Of a stretch of 64,000 nucleotides of DNA, positions 34,275 through 43,271 are shown in pieces. Location of the stretch: positions 37,621,501 through 37,685,500 of the forward strand of contig OX485805.1 in the NCBI GenBank assembly GCA_950295325.1, given 5' to 3'. The stretch comes from Polytrichum commune (lineage: Eukaryota > Streptophyta > Polytrichopsida > Polytrichales > Polytrichaceae). The translations under genes and the position numbers were made by a program. A model generated the notes under the pieces. It made no database searches, had not been told where the DNA came from, and saw only the letters and a list, made by a program, of their open reading frames with translations. Position 1 is the first letter of the stretch. Every line of letters starts with the position of its first letter.

Positions 34275-37200
34275 ATGTGCATGTGTGTAGGCGCAATGGA
34301 GGGAGTTGGTGGAAGAGGGGATTCCTTCTCTGACGACATGGGCAACACCCAATCTCCGTCTGGGGATGAGCTAGACATTGTTGGGGAGGATAGTTTTGAT
34401 GACAGTGCAGATGAAGGTGACTTGGGGAGTCCTTCGCCATCTGCCCCTTCTTGCCCCACTGTGGAATGTGCTAGGCTTTCACGAGCTTCATGGGTGAATT
34501 TGGATATAGTACTTGTTAATGACAGTGGAGTTGCTGTGGCGGAGGGTATTTGTCGTAACACACATCCACAAGATTGCATTGATGAAAACCCCCTTGGCAC
34601 CGAGGACGTTGGAGTTGTTATATTGGAATCACTCGTACATTCCGAAGTTAATCCAACTCATAGGTTCTCGTTGCGAAGGTGGCCGTTGAGGAATGTGACA
34701 ATTGATGGGGTTAATTTGCATGAGCATGAGCGACGACACATCCAAATCCAAGAGGAGCTCCAAGCAAACATTCGGCCACGCAAAGGCCTACGGAAGTACG
34801 ATACATTGGCACGTCCTATTCCGTCTGCAAATGAGTGTAAACGTCAAAGGTTGCTTTGTGAGGAGTCCATTGGAGAAGTTGCCACAAAGGATTGTTGTGT
34901 ACATCGTTGTTGCCAATTGTTCCCAAGGGATAAATTGAAGGCCATCCGCGAGGAAATGTGGCTTGGAGATTTCCGTCTAAGATCCACCAAAAAGCTTGAT
35001 GTCCATAGGGCGATACATGTGAACGGAGCGGGTCGCAAGGTCATCACCCTTCAGAGCATAGACGTGTGTTGTACGGCATGGTACATCATTCACGGTGTGT
35101 CGAAAGCGGAATTTTATAGACAAGCCGCGTATGCCAAGGAAGGCCGCCGGTCCCATCACCATGGGAATACGGGCTTAAAGAAACCAAGGGAAGCAACGAG
35201 ACAAGCAACCGCCACTCTGGCAACCATCATTGTCCCCCTTGCCGATGCAATGCCACACAAAACACGCACACTCGCAACCGGTGAAAAGGTTGTGGAGAAG
35301 GTTCTTCCTACAGGCACGAAATGGAAAGACATATTGTTGGACGTAAACGCAGTTGGCGAGAAGGCTGGGTTGGACCCTATTTCGTTGTCGAAACTGAGTG
35401 CAATAAAAAAATCTCACTTTAGCGAATACATCACAAAAAGACGAGGCGACAAATTTGCGCGTTGTTCTAAATGCGAGAAGTTGAAACGCCTTCGAGATGC
35501 ACACACGATGGGGACAGAGTCCTATGCCGCACATCAAATGAACTATATCAAGCATGTGAACATGCAAGAGGCACACCGTAATGATTACTACACAAATAAA
35601 ACTTTGTCCATCTCTAGGCCTTTGGAGGTCCTTACAATCATCCATGACAAAATGGACCATGCCAAAACAGCCTCACCATGTTTTGCAAATCGAATCAAAG
35701 CCACGGACGGCCTTTTTAAGCTTCCTGTATCGGTTACAGGTGATTTCGATAACAATTGCATTGCATTACCTAAACACAAATTTGTGCTTTAGGTTTGTAC
35801 TTGGGACCATAGATGTACAGCAGGTGAATTTTTTGGTGTCATAGTTGAATATTAAACCATTGCGTTGGCTTTGCAGGGATGATTGCACATGGACATGGTG
35901 ATGTCAAGTATGCTCATTATGCTCTTGATTTGTATCCGGCGGATTCAAACCACACGATAGGGTCATTTGCAAAGCTTTTACGTGATTTGGAGAAACCGCC
36001 GTCCTATTCATCAAGATTGTTATTTGAAAACTCGGGATCAACACCTCTATATGAAGCGGTCTTGGATGGAAGAGATGTATGCGTGCACTCCTTGCCGGAG
36101 CCACCAAGTGAAGATGTGATTGCCAAGAATTTGCCCCCAACTCTGCGTGTCCAATTGGACAATTGTGCGAAGGACAATAAAAGTAGATATGTTTTTGCAT
36201 ATTGGTCGTTGTTGGTTGCGAAAGACATTTTCAAGGAGGTTTTTGTGTCCTTTCTATTGGTAGGCCACACGCACGACGATATCGATGCATCTTTTAGGCG
36301 GTGGAGCATGAAGTTGCGCGAGGAGGATTTTCCAACAATCCCATTGTTGATGAAGTCGTACATGGATTTGGAGAACATTCCCGTCATCCCCCATATGATC
36401 GAGGAGGTTCCCGACTTCAAGGCATTTATAGAACCGTATATTCGAAGCGGAGCTCACCGATTGATCGGACATACGAAGGCACAACAATTTCGGTTCTACG
36501 TGCGTGACGATGGTGTCCCCGCCATGCAATACAAGTTGTTGTGCACGTCACAAGACTGGAGCCCGCCGGAGGGTCTCCTTGTATGGCGTGTTGATGGGGA
36601 GGAAAGGACGATGTTGCCTGACGGAGAGCCTAAGCCTTGCAAACCAATACCCATGAAGAATTTGGAGGACATTTGTAAAGGCATATCAGGCTTCATACAA
36701 TATTGGGAGAGTTTGAGGGTAGCGGATGTTGGTGGATCGTGTTGGCTTCGTTACGGAAGTTGGATACAATATTGGACACGTGTTCGTGGCGCTTTGGCAA
36801 ACCTTCATCAAGATACACCCCTTACTTTAAGGCATGGGTTTTGGCCACAAACACGTGTCAATGTACAAGCTTCGGAGGCTAGTCTTTTGGGAAATGGAGA
36901 GGTTCGAGAGGAGTTTGATGTGGACGACCATTACGTTGGGCCTGCTAGTAGTCGTCCGCCACCATCTTTCCGCATTGCAGTGGATTGTCATGAAGGTTAT
37001 ATGCTCATTTTGCGTCCTGGAGATGAGACATATGCAAAGCCAGTGTGGGTGGCAAGAGCTTTGTCCAATCCAAATTTTGTAACTTCCAGCCCTCATTTTC
37101 GACAAATACAAGTAGAGTACTACCGACCGACAACACGGAATGAAGATGTTGTTCGGCATTATACAGGCTGGGATACAAACCAACACTTTCGGTGGAAGGT

Positions 37201-37363
37201 GGATTCTGAGCACGGTCCATCTTGGGTAGATACAGATTCCATATTCATAGCATGGAAACCACGGAAAAATCATAGTGGATCAGTGTCCATCCCTCAAAAG
37301 TACATAACTTTTGCAAAAGACAACCTTGCTCGGATCGCAGAAGAAGCAACCCACGTTGAATGA
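34275..37363 (+). CDS. transposase-like protein resembling the DUF7869 family (two exons)
   Basis: The exons are 34,275-35,739 and 35,877-37,363. The intron (GTGATT...GGCTTTGCAG) is phase 1 and joins VSVTG to MIAHGHGDVKYAHYAL. The product is about 983 aa if started at 34,275; a later in-frame ATG at 34,296 follows an acceptor-like TGTGTGTAG and may be the true start. Residues ~1-100 are acidic. A Cys-rich CCVHRCCQLF and a CSKCEKLKRLRDAH follow in exon 1. Exon 2 contains VQLDNCAKDNKSRYVFAYW and FLLVGHTHDDIDASFRRWS (about residues 580-630), the hallmark of proteins annotated DUF7869 in plants, oomycetes and corals, whose acidic residues suggest an RNase H-like nuclease. The frame has no stop. 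Position beside the right terminal repeat and downstream of the palindrome array makes it the best transposase candidate. Confidence 0.75.
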
Positions 37364-37867
37364 GAAGTTGGTAGGATTGTGTTAGCATGATTATAGTGTA
37401 ATATGTAATTCGACAAATATATATTACTCATATGTGTGCTCCTCAAACTTGGGGCAAAGTTTGGGTAGAGCTTGCGAATGCTATATTGTTTGGGGTTGGA
37501 TGAATATCCATTTACTATATTTCAATGCAGTTGTGAAGTTCATTTTTTTTATTAAGTTTGGGACTAAATTTTCCAGTGAAGAAAAATGCATTTATTGCAT
37601 GTACTTTGTATGTTGCAATGTCTATATTTTATTGACCATGCTAATAATAGAAATCATTTTATATGTTTCTTGGGTGAAACTAGTTTGGAGTGCTCTACCC
37701 AAAGTGTTTTTGTTGATGAAGTTGATGTTGAGTGCTCTACCATATGTGCTTATGTACACACATAATAGATTTGGGATATTAGAACATATAATATATTTGA
37801 GATTGTTCGCAATATAGTTTCGGAACACGGAATGTTGTTTGATCCATATATTAATTTGAGACTAGAG
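37364..37867. other. right subterminal region of the element
   Basis: AT-rich, with a weak palindrome relative at 37,683-37,704 (GTTTGGAGTGCTCTACCC and four more bases, 16 of 22 matches) and the phrase GAGTGCTCTACC repeated about 50 bp later. The last ~60 bp contain TAATTTGAGACT...AGTCTCAATTTA, a small hairpin next to the terminal repeat. It has fewer palindromes than the left end. Confidence 0.5.
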
Positions 37868-37895
37868 AAAGTCTCAATTTAACGAATATAGTGTT
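37868..37895 (-). repeat. right terminal inverted repeat (28 bp)
   Basis: Exact reverse complement of 21,288-21,315, reading TCTCAATTTAACGAATATAG outward to GTGTT and followed by AAAA. Confidence 0.9.
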
Positions 37896-37897
37896 AA

Positions 37898-38440
37898 AAG
37901 AAGCAAATGTCTGAGGATTCTCTGTGGCGAGCCGCAATTTTTGAGACGCAGGCCACTTTTCATCATTCTCTTGCTATCAAGCTTGGAGTGCATGCCACCT
38001 TGTGGCGAGCATTCATCTCTCAAAACAAAGTTTTCCTTAATGCAGATTTCGGAAAATATATTTCAGATTTTATTGATCCCGCTATATGCACTATCCTCTT
38101 GACATCTGTTGAAAATGAAATGCGAGTCAAAGAGTTGGAGTTTTATGAGAGTAATACCAGGGTTTGGGGATGGTTGTGCTACAGGGGAGGCTACATTCAG
38201 TTTTTGGGGAGAATAAGACACCATGACAAATGCTTGTGGCTGACTGAAGAGTATGTAGTCAGGATGTTATGCGATGAGTGAACTTGGCCATGGCAGTAAT
38301 GTATGGTTCTATTGCCAAGCAAGTTTGTGATCGAGAAGCCCTGCTTTATCTCAGGCACTGTGGTGGCTCTTTACTTACACTGAATGAAAACGGGCATTTG
38401 AGGGTAGGATTTCAGAAGCATTGATGATACAGTTATGACA
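37898..38440 (+). pseudogene. unrecognised gene fragment at the right edge of the element
   Basis: The frame reads KKQMSEDSLWRAAIFETQ through RVWGWLCYRGGYIQFLG to a stop at 38,279. The sequence then stays protein-like in other frames (ELGHGSNVWFYCQASL, then CDREALLYLRHCGGSLLTLN) up to about 38,430. Two frame changes within 150 bp indicate decay. The composition is clearly protein-coding but I do not recognise the family. It begins right at the element border, so the element may have landed in or beside this gene. Confidence 0.5.
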
Positions 38441-38493
38441 CATTGTAGATGAGTTGTACTGTCACCCGGCCACATATTGATGGTTTTATTGTA

Positions 38494-39163
38494 TACGAGC
38501 AATGGCGATGCTTACTCATGTTCCAAATGTTGAGGGTGTAGCTGAGGTGGATTGGAAATCAAAGCGTGAAGTGCTTATGAAGAACAAGGTACATTTTCTC
38601 ACTGTTTTGGTCCTGTCACTGAAATTTGTTGGTACATGTCAATGTTGGCTTAATAAACACACTTCACCATTGAGGGCTTGCATTGCCTTATTTTGACTGC
38701 TCATTGGATTGCCTGAGAGTGATCCAACGAATGGTCATTAGTATTAGTTTAAACAATTGCTGGTAGTAGCGAAAAGTGTTGACATTGCGTTTGCTCACAC
38801 TACCACAAGATGATATATTGTTATCAGATTTCTCAACAGGGCTGATGTCTGATTGGTTGTGCAGCTGCGGTCAGTCTCCCCAAAGGAAGCATTACCGCCC
38901 CAACAAGAACAAGGTTATTTTATTCTTGATGTACGCCCAGAAGGTGAATTTGAAGAGGTATGACTTTGGTGGTCAATCTTTGAAGAGTGGACTTGACAAT
39001 ACCTTGCATCAACGAGCCGACAAGAGAAGCAGACTTCAAATTTTTCATGCTGATGAGATGTACCTTAAAAGTCAATTTATGTCTTGTAGGCTCATCCAAC
39101 ATGAGCGGTTGATGTATAACTCTACAGACTCATCAAGGAATGGACTCATTGTGTGGACATGAA
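38494..39163 (+). pseudogene. rhodanese-like protein pseudogene (plant chloroplast type)
   Basis: Exon-like pieces with splice signals: MAMLTHVPNVEGVAEVDWKS to KNK (donor AAG|GTACAT near 38,589), then after GGTTGTGCAG an exon LRSVSPKEALPPQQEQGYFI continuing LDVRPEGEFEE (38,864-38,957, donor GAG|GTATGA), then near 39,090 AHPT and LYRLIKEWTHCVD. LDVRPEGEF and YRLIKEWT are typical of plant rhodanese-domain (sulfurtransferase-fold) proteins of the thylakoid/STR9-like group. The last piece has two in-frame stops, and the catalytic-cysteine region and transit peptide are not visible, so it is a decayed fragment. Confidence 0.7.
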
Positions 39164-39169
39164 GTTTCT

Positions 39170-41049
39170 TGTTCACACATTGTTGTGTGATACTGAAGCT
39201 TGTACCCATGGTGTGGATGTCCATATCATTGGCCAAATCAAGAGTGCAATGGATTGTATGAATGAAATTGATTGTGCAGACACAGTAGCGGATTTGTTGC
39301 AATTGGACTGTGTTTTAGACAATATGCAGCAAAACTCAATCGATACAAAATGTCACAAATCAGGATGGAATTGTATGCATGGTTTGAAAATTGGATCTCA
39401 TAAAGAATGCATAAAAAATAACTTATTACTATTGTAATGGGATTCACATAGTGAACAGGGAATGTGGGTATGAAGTAATGAAAACATGAAGGAAACAGAT
39501 GTGACATGTGGGGAAGTTGTACAATTTTAGATCCAAAAACAAAACAAATGCATAGCAAAAGATCACCCAACAATGTTTAAAGTTTGAACTACGAATGTGT
39601 CAGAAATGTTTGCAAATTAGCGCAAGAAAAAGACAGTAATCTAACAAAAAAAAATGGATGATGTGGGAAAGAGGTCCCTAAACATGGGAAAAGGTGGATG
39701 TAGAACATTGGGAGGTTGTGTATAGTGTGTCTTGAAACTAATACAATTGTGTTCTGCATGGGGCTCATATTGCATTGCAAATTCAAACTAGGAGTGCATG
39801 AAAATTGGTTGAAAACTAGTAGAACTACAATACAATAGTATTCTTGGAATATATAAATATAGCGAGAATGAGGTTGGAAAATGATTGAAGAAATAAATGT
39901 AGTTTGTGAGAAAATAATTTGAGGGTTGAGTCTAAGATAAGGGAGTTGCAATGGCAAAAGGTCCAAAATCTGCTTTTCCTTTGTGCTGTTCATGCACAAG
40001 AAGTGTTTAGACTCAAGGAAATAGACAAAGAGAGGGTGTATATGAGATGAATAAAATTTGGAAAAGAGGTATCGTGAAACATCCCTAGAACCATACAAAG
40101 AATGTGAGAAACGTTGTTTGTTGTTGTGAAGGAAATGATGTAATTCTAGTGAGAATGGATGGTATATGGAGATCCAATTTCGGATTGTTGTCGTATCTAG
40201 AACATCTGTAAAGTAACTAAAACACACTGGAATATAGTATGAATAACGTATAAATATTGTAGTGAGAGTGGGAAAAACCAACATAAGAAACGTGTGTGTT
40301 GTGTGGGATGCTTATTGGACAATTGTTTGAAAACATGTCTTGCTCAGTGCATGAAGTGGCTTAGGGATGCAACAAAAACATTCCAATATCATTCTTGTCG
40401 AAATTGTTGTTATCTTGTCACAAAAAGATGTCAACAATGTTTCAATAACGTTGGAAACAAACAAATAACAATGGATTTGGAATGGGACAAGCGCTCTTTT
40501 TTGCATCGGGTCCATAACAGAGATTCCCATGTTGTTGGTACAATGTTGCAAAGAATTTGTTTAAAAACAGACGGCAAAGAAGCCCATAAAAACCTCGTTT
40601 TCGTCACAAAAGTGTGTACCCAAGATTGGACCCTCCTGACCCTCCTGTAACAAACTTCCCTTCATTCGGAAAGTTTAAAGTGTCACTGCAAGTTGGTATT
40701 CAGACTTATCCAATGTGGTAATCAAGGATTCTGATGAAGCTCCCGAGTTGGAGAGGTTACAATTACGTTTGCCATGATTGAATCTTCAACCCAAAGCTCA
40801 ATCATCTTTGCAAATGTGCACTAGTGAACTAACGCGCATTCCCTGACAGGTCTGTGCCCAAGATCATACCCTCCTGCAACATGTCCCTTCGTTAGCAAAA
40901 CTCAATTTAAAAGCAAACTTCTCATCAAGTTGAGTCTAAAGTTATCTTCAGAGTAAAGTAACTTGGTAACCAATTGGTAAGTTAATTTGGTAACGGAGTT
41001 GGTACTAAGTTAGTGTGGTAAGTGATTCGTAAGTGGATGCGGTAATAAT
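39170..41049. other. region with no supported gene
   Basis: One long minus-strand frame (39,589-40,284) and one plus-strand frame (40,294-40,650) exist but look like chance in biased sequence. Near 40,620-40,660 and 40,857-40,900 a phrase (CCCAAGAT...ACCCTCCTG) recurs. This may be degraded sequence related to the paralogue fragment that follows. Confidence 0.4.
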
Positions 41050-41278
41050 TCTAACATCAACGTCACTCAAGAGGTGTTGGGTTTGGCCCGGAACTTGGTG
41101 GACAGCGTGGGGATTGAGATCACAGGCTCCTACAACTGCCCCCTAGGCGCCACGGAGGTGGTCCTCACCAAAGTTGTGGATGGCAATTCAATTGATGGTA
41201 GACGGGTTCACCATGGCCGTTGATGACCTGGTGAGTGCACAACCTGGATTTCTAGGCCTTCTCAACGGCGCTGTGTAG
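41050..41278 (+). pseudogene. diverged, inverted paralogue fragment of the small hydrophobic protein gene
   Basis: The plus strand encodes VTQEVLGLARNLVDSVGIEI, then CPLGATEVVLTKVVDG, and after a +1/-1 frame change FTMAVDDLV to LLNGAV and a stop. This aligns with the C-terminal half of the three hydrophobic-protein genes (TQEALGLVLSLVNSLGNEI...LPLGVTEVILTQVVGG). It has no signal peptide and a frameshift. Its 3' flank up to about 41,395 also matches the 3' flank of the minus-strand copies (TCGTCTCCATCAAGTCA, GAATTCTCTGCA), so a whole gene was inverted and decayed here. Confidence 0.75.
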
Positions 41279-42074
41279 GACCAAATTAACTTCGTTCGTC
41301 TCCATCAAGTCATGTATTAGCCTACACTCAGGCGAATTCTCTGCAAGTCAAAGCTGCACCATTCTTTCGTGTAGAATCAATCGTCACTCACGTTATTATG
41401 TTCCCTTCCTTCAGTAGTCATATGTTTAGTCACCTTATGAACTCGACCTGATGTGAAGGTCTTGAGTATAACCTTCTCTATGCGGTGTCTCTTTTCTTAC
41501 TGTGAGGTTAGCAACAACAGTTTCACGCATCATTGTAAGACTCGTCTGCGACAACAAGCACCTTGTGTCATTACTCCAAAGAATATCCATGCAAAAAATC
41601 TGTGGACCCAGGTCAAAAGCTGATCCTTGCTTCATGTGAGTTTCTCTTCACGAAGAAAAATCATTATACATGGCCATGGCACTTGCCGTTGAGACATATT
41701 GCAAGTACTAGGAGGCAAGTAGCCAGCAACATTGCAGGAGCTTTAAGTTCATCATCACCTCACGGGATTCGGAAACACAAAGACGTGAACACAATCCCAC
41801 GACTTCCCTGCCAGCATACAAAATCTCAGTATAACAATCAAGAGAGCACATGTTATCAGCTCTGGACTCTGGAACGATTTTCCAAAGAATGGTGGCAGAA
41901 TCTTTATTTGCAACCTTATCAATGATTCAGGACCAGGAATTGCACAAAGAAATGTTTCCCAACACTGAATAGGCATCTTGAGATGCAACCCCTATCTCGA
42001 AATTTCTGCCCATAGCTTCATGAGGTCGGGTTCCTCAATATCCACGTAATCTATATATTATATTGCTTATATGA

Positions 42075-42203
42075 CTAGTTGAGCACATCACCCATCAGCT
42101 CTCTGCCGAACGCCATGATCCTCAATCGCCCAGCCCCACCAGCAAATGGATTTACACCTATCTCCAACCCTCGATCAAGCGCCCCAGCAACTCATGAGGT
42201 GAC
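42075..42203 (-). pseudogene. exon-like conserved frame in the duplicated block, copy 1 (broken)
   Basis: This corresponds to 48,478-48,606 in copy 2 (VTTGLVGALDRWSEMLIYPF...). Here an in-frame TGA replaces the glycine codon after the third residue, and several residues differ, while the acceptor TTCACAG, the frame and the final MAFGREL are kept. Confidence 0.5.
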
Positions 42204-42497
42204 CTGTGAATACCAAAAACAAACCAGATGGTTACAAAACCCAGCCACGTGACCAGTCGCCATGCGTTCTGTAAGTAGAGAAAGTATACTGCAAAGCACA
42301 AAGCTCCATGATCAGAGTAAAGTACACGACTTTCACTACGTACGAGCAATGCCGCTTTAATTCCCGGCTTCATCTTGAGTGATGATCAATTGTGCACGAA
42401 GGAATCCAAGCGGTGCCGCTTTGGCCTGCAGAGAATGATTCGCAATGTGTAAGGGCCGTACCTCACTTGATGGAGACGAACGCAAGTAAAGTTTGTT

Positions 42498-42878
42498 CTA
42501 CACGGCGATGATGGCGAGAACGAGGCCCAGAAGCGAGTTCACCAATCCGCCCAGGAGGCTGAGGACGGTCGTGGTGACCGCGCCCACCGTCACCTGAATG
42601 CCACCCACGACCTGGGTGAGGATCACCTCCGTGACACCCAGGGGGAGGTCGATGGAGCTTGTGATCTCGTTCCCCAGGCTGTTCACCAAGCTCAGGACCA
42701 GGCCCAACGCCTCTTGGGTGACGGTGACGACGGCTGTGACACCCGCCGCGATGTCGATGCCGTTCACGTTGATGCTCACAGGAGTCTGGTTCTTAACACT
42801 CACGCTGACCCCATGCACCGCCATGACGGCGGCCAACAGGACCATGCAGATGAGAGCGCTCTTCGCGGCGGACGCCAT
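42498..42878 (-). CDS. small secreted hydrophobic protein, copy 1 (126 aa)
   Basis: The start is chosen at MASAAKSALICMVLLAAVMA because it begins a classic signal peptide (cleavage likely after VHG or nearby) and is the first ATG after a TATA box about 140 bp upstream. The frame is open further upstream, but that stretch covers the likely promoter and leader. The mature part (~100 aa) has no cysteine and alternates Val/Ile/Leu with Thr/Ser/Asn: SVKNQTPVSINVNGIDI, TAVVTVTQEALGLVLSLVNS, then a C-terminal hydrophobic run (LLGGLVNSLLGLVLAIIAV). It could be a membrane-associated, cell-wall or surface-active protein. I know no named family. Two near-identical copies lie at 48,924 and 57,869 and a diverged inverted one at 41,050. 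GC-rich codons contrast with the AT-rich surroundings. Confidence 0.85.
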   Translation of the reverse strand: MASAAKSALICMVLLAAVMAVHGVSVSVKNQTPVSINVNGIDIAAGVTAVVTVTQEALGLVLSLVNSLGNEITSSIDLPLGVTEVILTQVVGGIQVTVGAVTTTVLSLLGGLVNSLLGLVLAIIAV

Positions 42879-43014
42879 TTGATCGCTCGATCCAACTCTT
42901 TGGATCCTCCTGAAGTGCTGGAGCTGTAGAAAGCTGGAGAAGAATGAGGAGGATGGATCCGGTAGCTGCAGCTGCAATGAAAGATGATGGTGAACTCCGA
43001 GGACGGTGTGCACA

Positions 43015-43021
43015 TTATATA
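43015..43021 (-). promoter_or_regulatory. TATA box of hydrophobic protein gene copy 1
   Basis: TATATAA on the minus strand (context GAGCTATATAATGTGC), 137 bp upstream of the start codon and conserved in all three copies. Confidence 0.75.
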
Positions 43022-43271
43022 GCTCATCGCCTCCGTCATACAGGATCCGGACACCTCTAGCAACGTCGACGTCGCCGCGTGATTCCACCCCATGAAAGTG
43101 TTGTGGACGTGCCAACTGCCAAGTGATAATCCTTCATGAGTCGTGCCTCGACGTTCCTTGGATTGGGGTTATCTTCTTCCGGTGCACTTTAGGCTCACTT
43201 TAGGCTCATCTGGAGCTGGCTGCGTATATGGCCACTTGCAGTTGGGGAACGGTGACTTTCATGTGCACGCA

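Larger units (their letters stand above)
21288..37895. mobile_element. large (~16.6 kb) DNA transposon-like element with perfect 28-bp terminal inverted repeats
   Basis: The 28 bp at 21,288-21,315 (inner part CACTATATTCGTTAAATTGA) are the exact reverse complement of 37,868-37,895. AAAA lies directly outside on both sides (21,284-21,287 and 37,896-37,899), a possible 4-bp target duplication that is weak because it is a homopolymer. If the ends are taken at CACTA, the flanking triplets differ. Between the ends are two divergent gene units, a rightward transposase-like gene and a leftward multi-domain unit, plus a palindromic repeat family confined almost entirely to this interval. An internal 250-bp segment combines left-end- and right-end-like sequence. 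The superfamily is not settled: CACTA ends suggest CACTA/CMC, but the transposase candidate is not the usual Tnp2 type. Confidence 0.8.
41380..43271 (-). repeat. duplicated block, copy 1
   Basis: 1.9 kb that recurs at 47,798-50,034 and 56,270-58,769 in the same orientation. It contains the hydrophobic-protein gene, a 129-bp exon-like frame and conserved non-coding sequence. This copy diverges from the other two at its right end after GCACGCATGGGG and is the most different in the exon-like frame. Confidence 0.85.

Noticed and set aside
21288-37895. Firm assignment to the CACTA (En/Spm) superfamily
   Set aside because: The ends contain CACTA, but the expected 3-bp target duplication is not seen when the ends are set there, and the coding content is not Tnp2/TnpA-like. 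I leave the superfamily open.
39589-40284. 231-codon minus-strand ORF as a gene
   Set aside because: Its composition (Phe, Ser, His, Tyr rich) follows the purine/pyrimidine bias of the sequence, with no motif, splice context or promoter.
42498-43115. Longer 205-codon start for the hydrophobic protein
   Set aside because: The extra N-terminal part runs through the TATA box and leader and differs between copies, while the internal Met begins a proper signal peptide conserved in all three.
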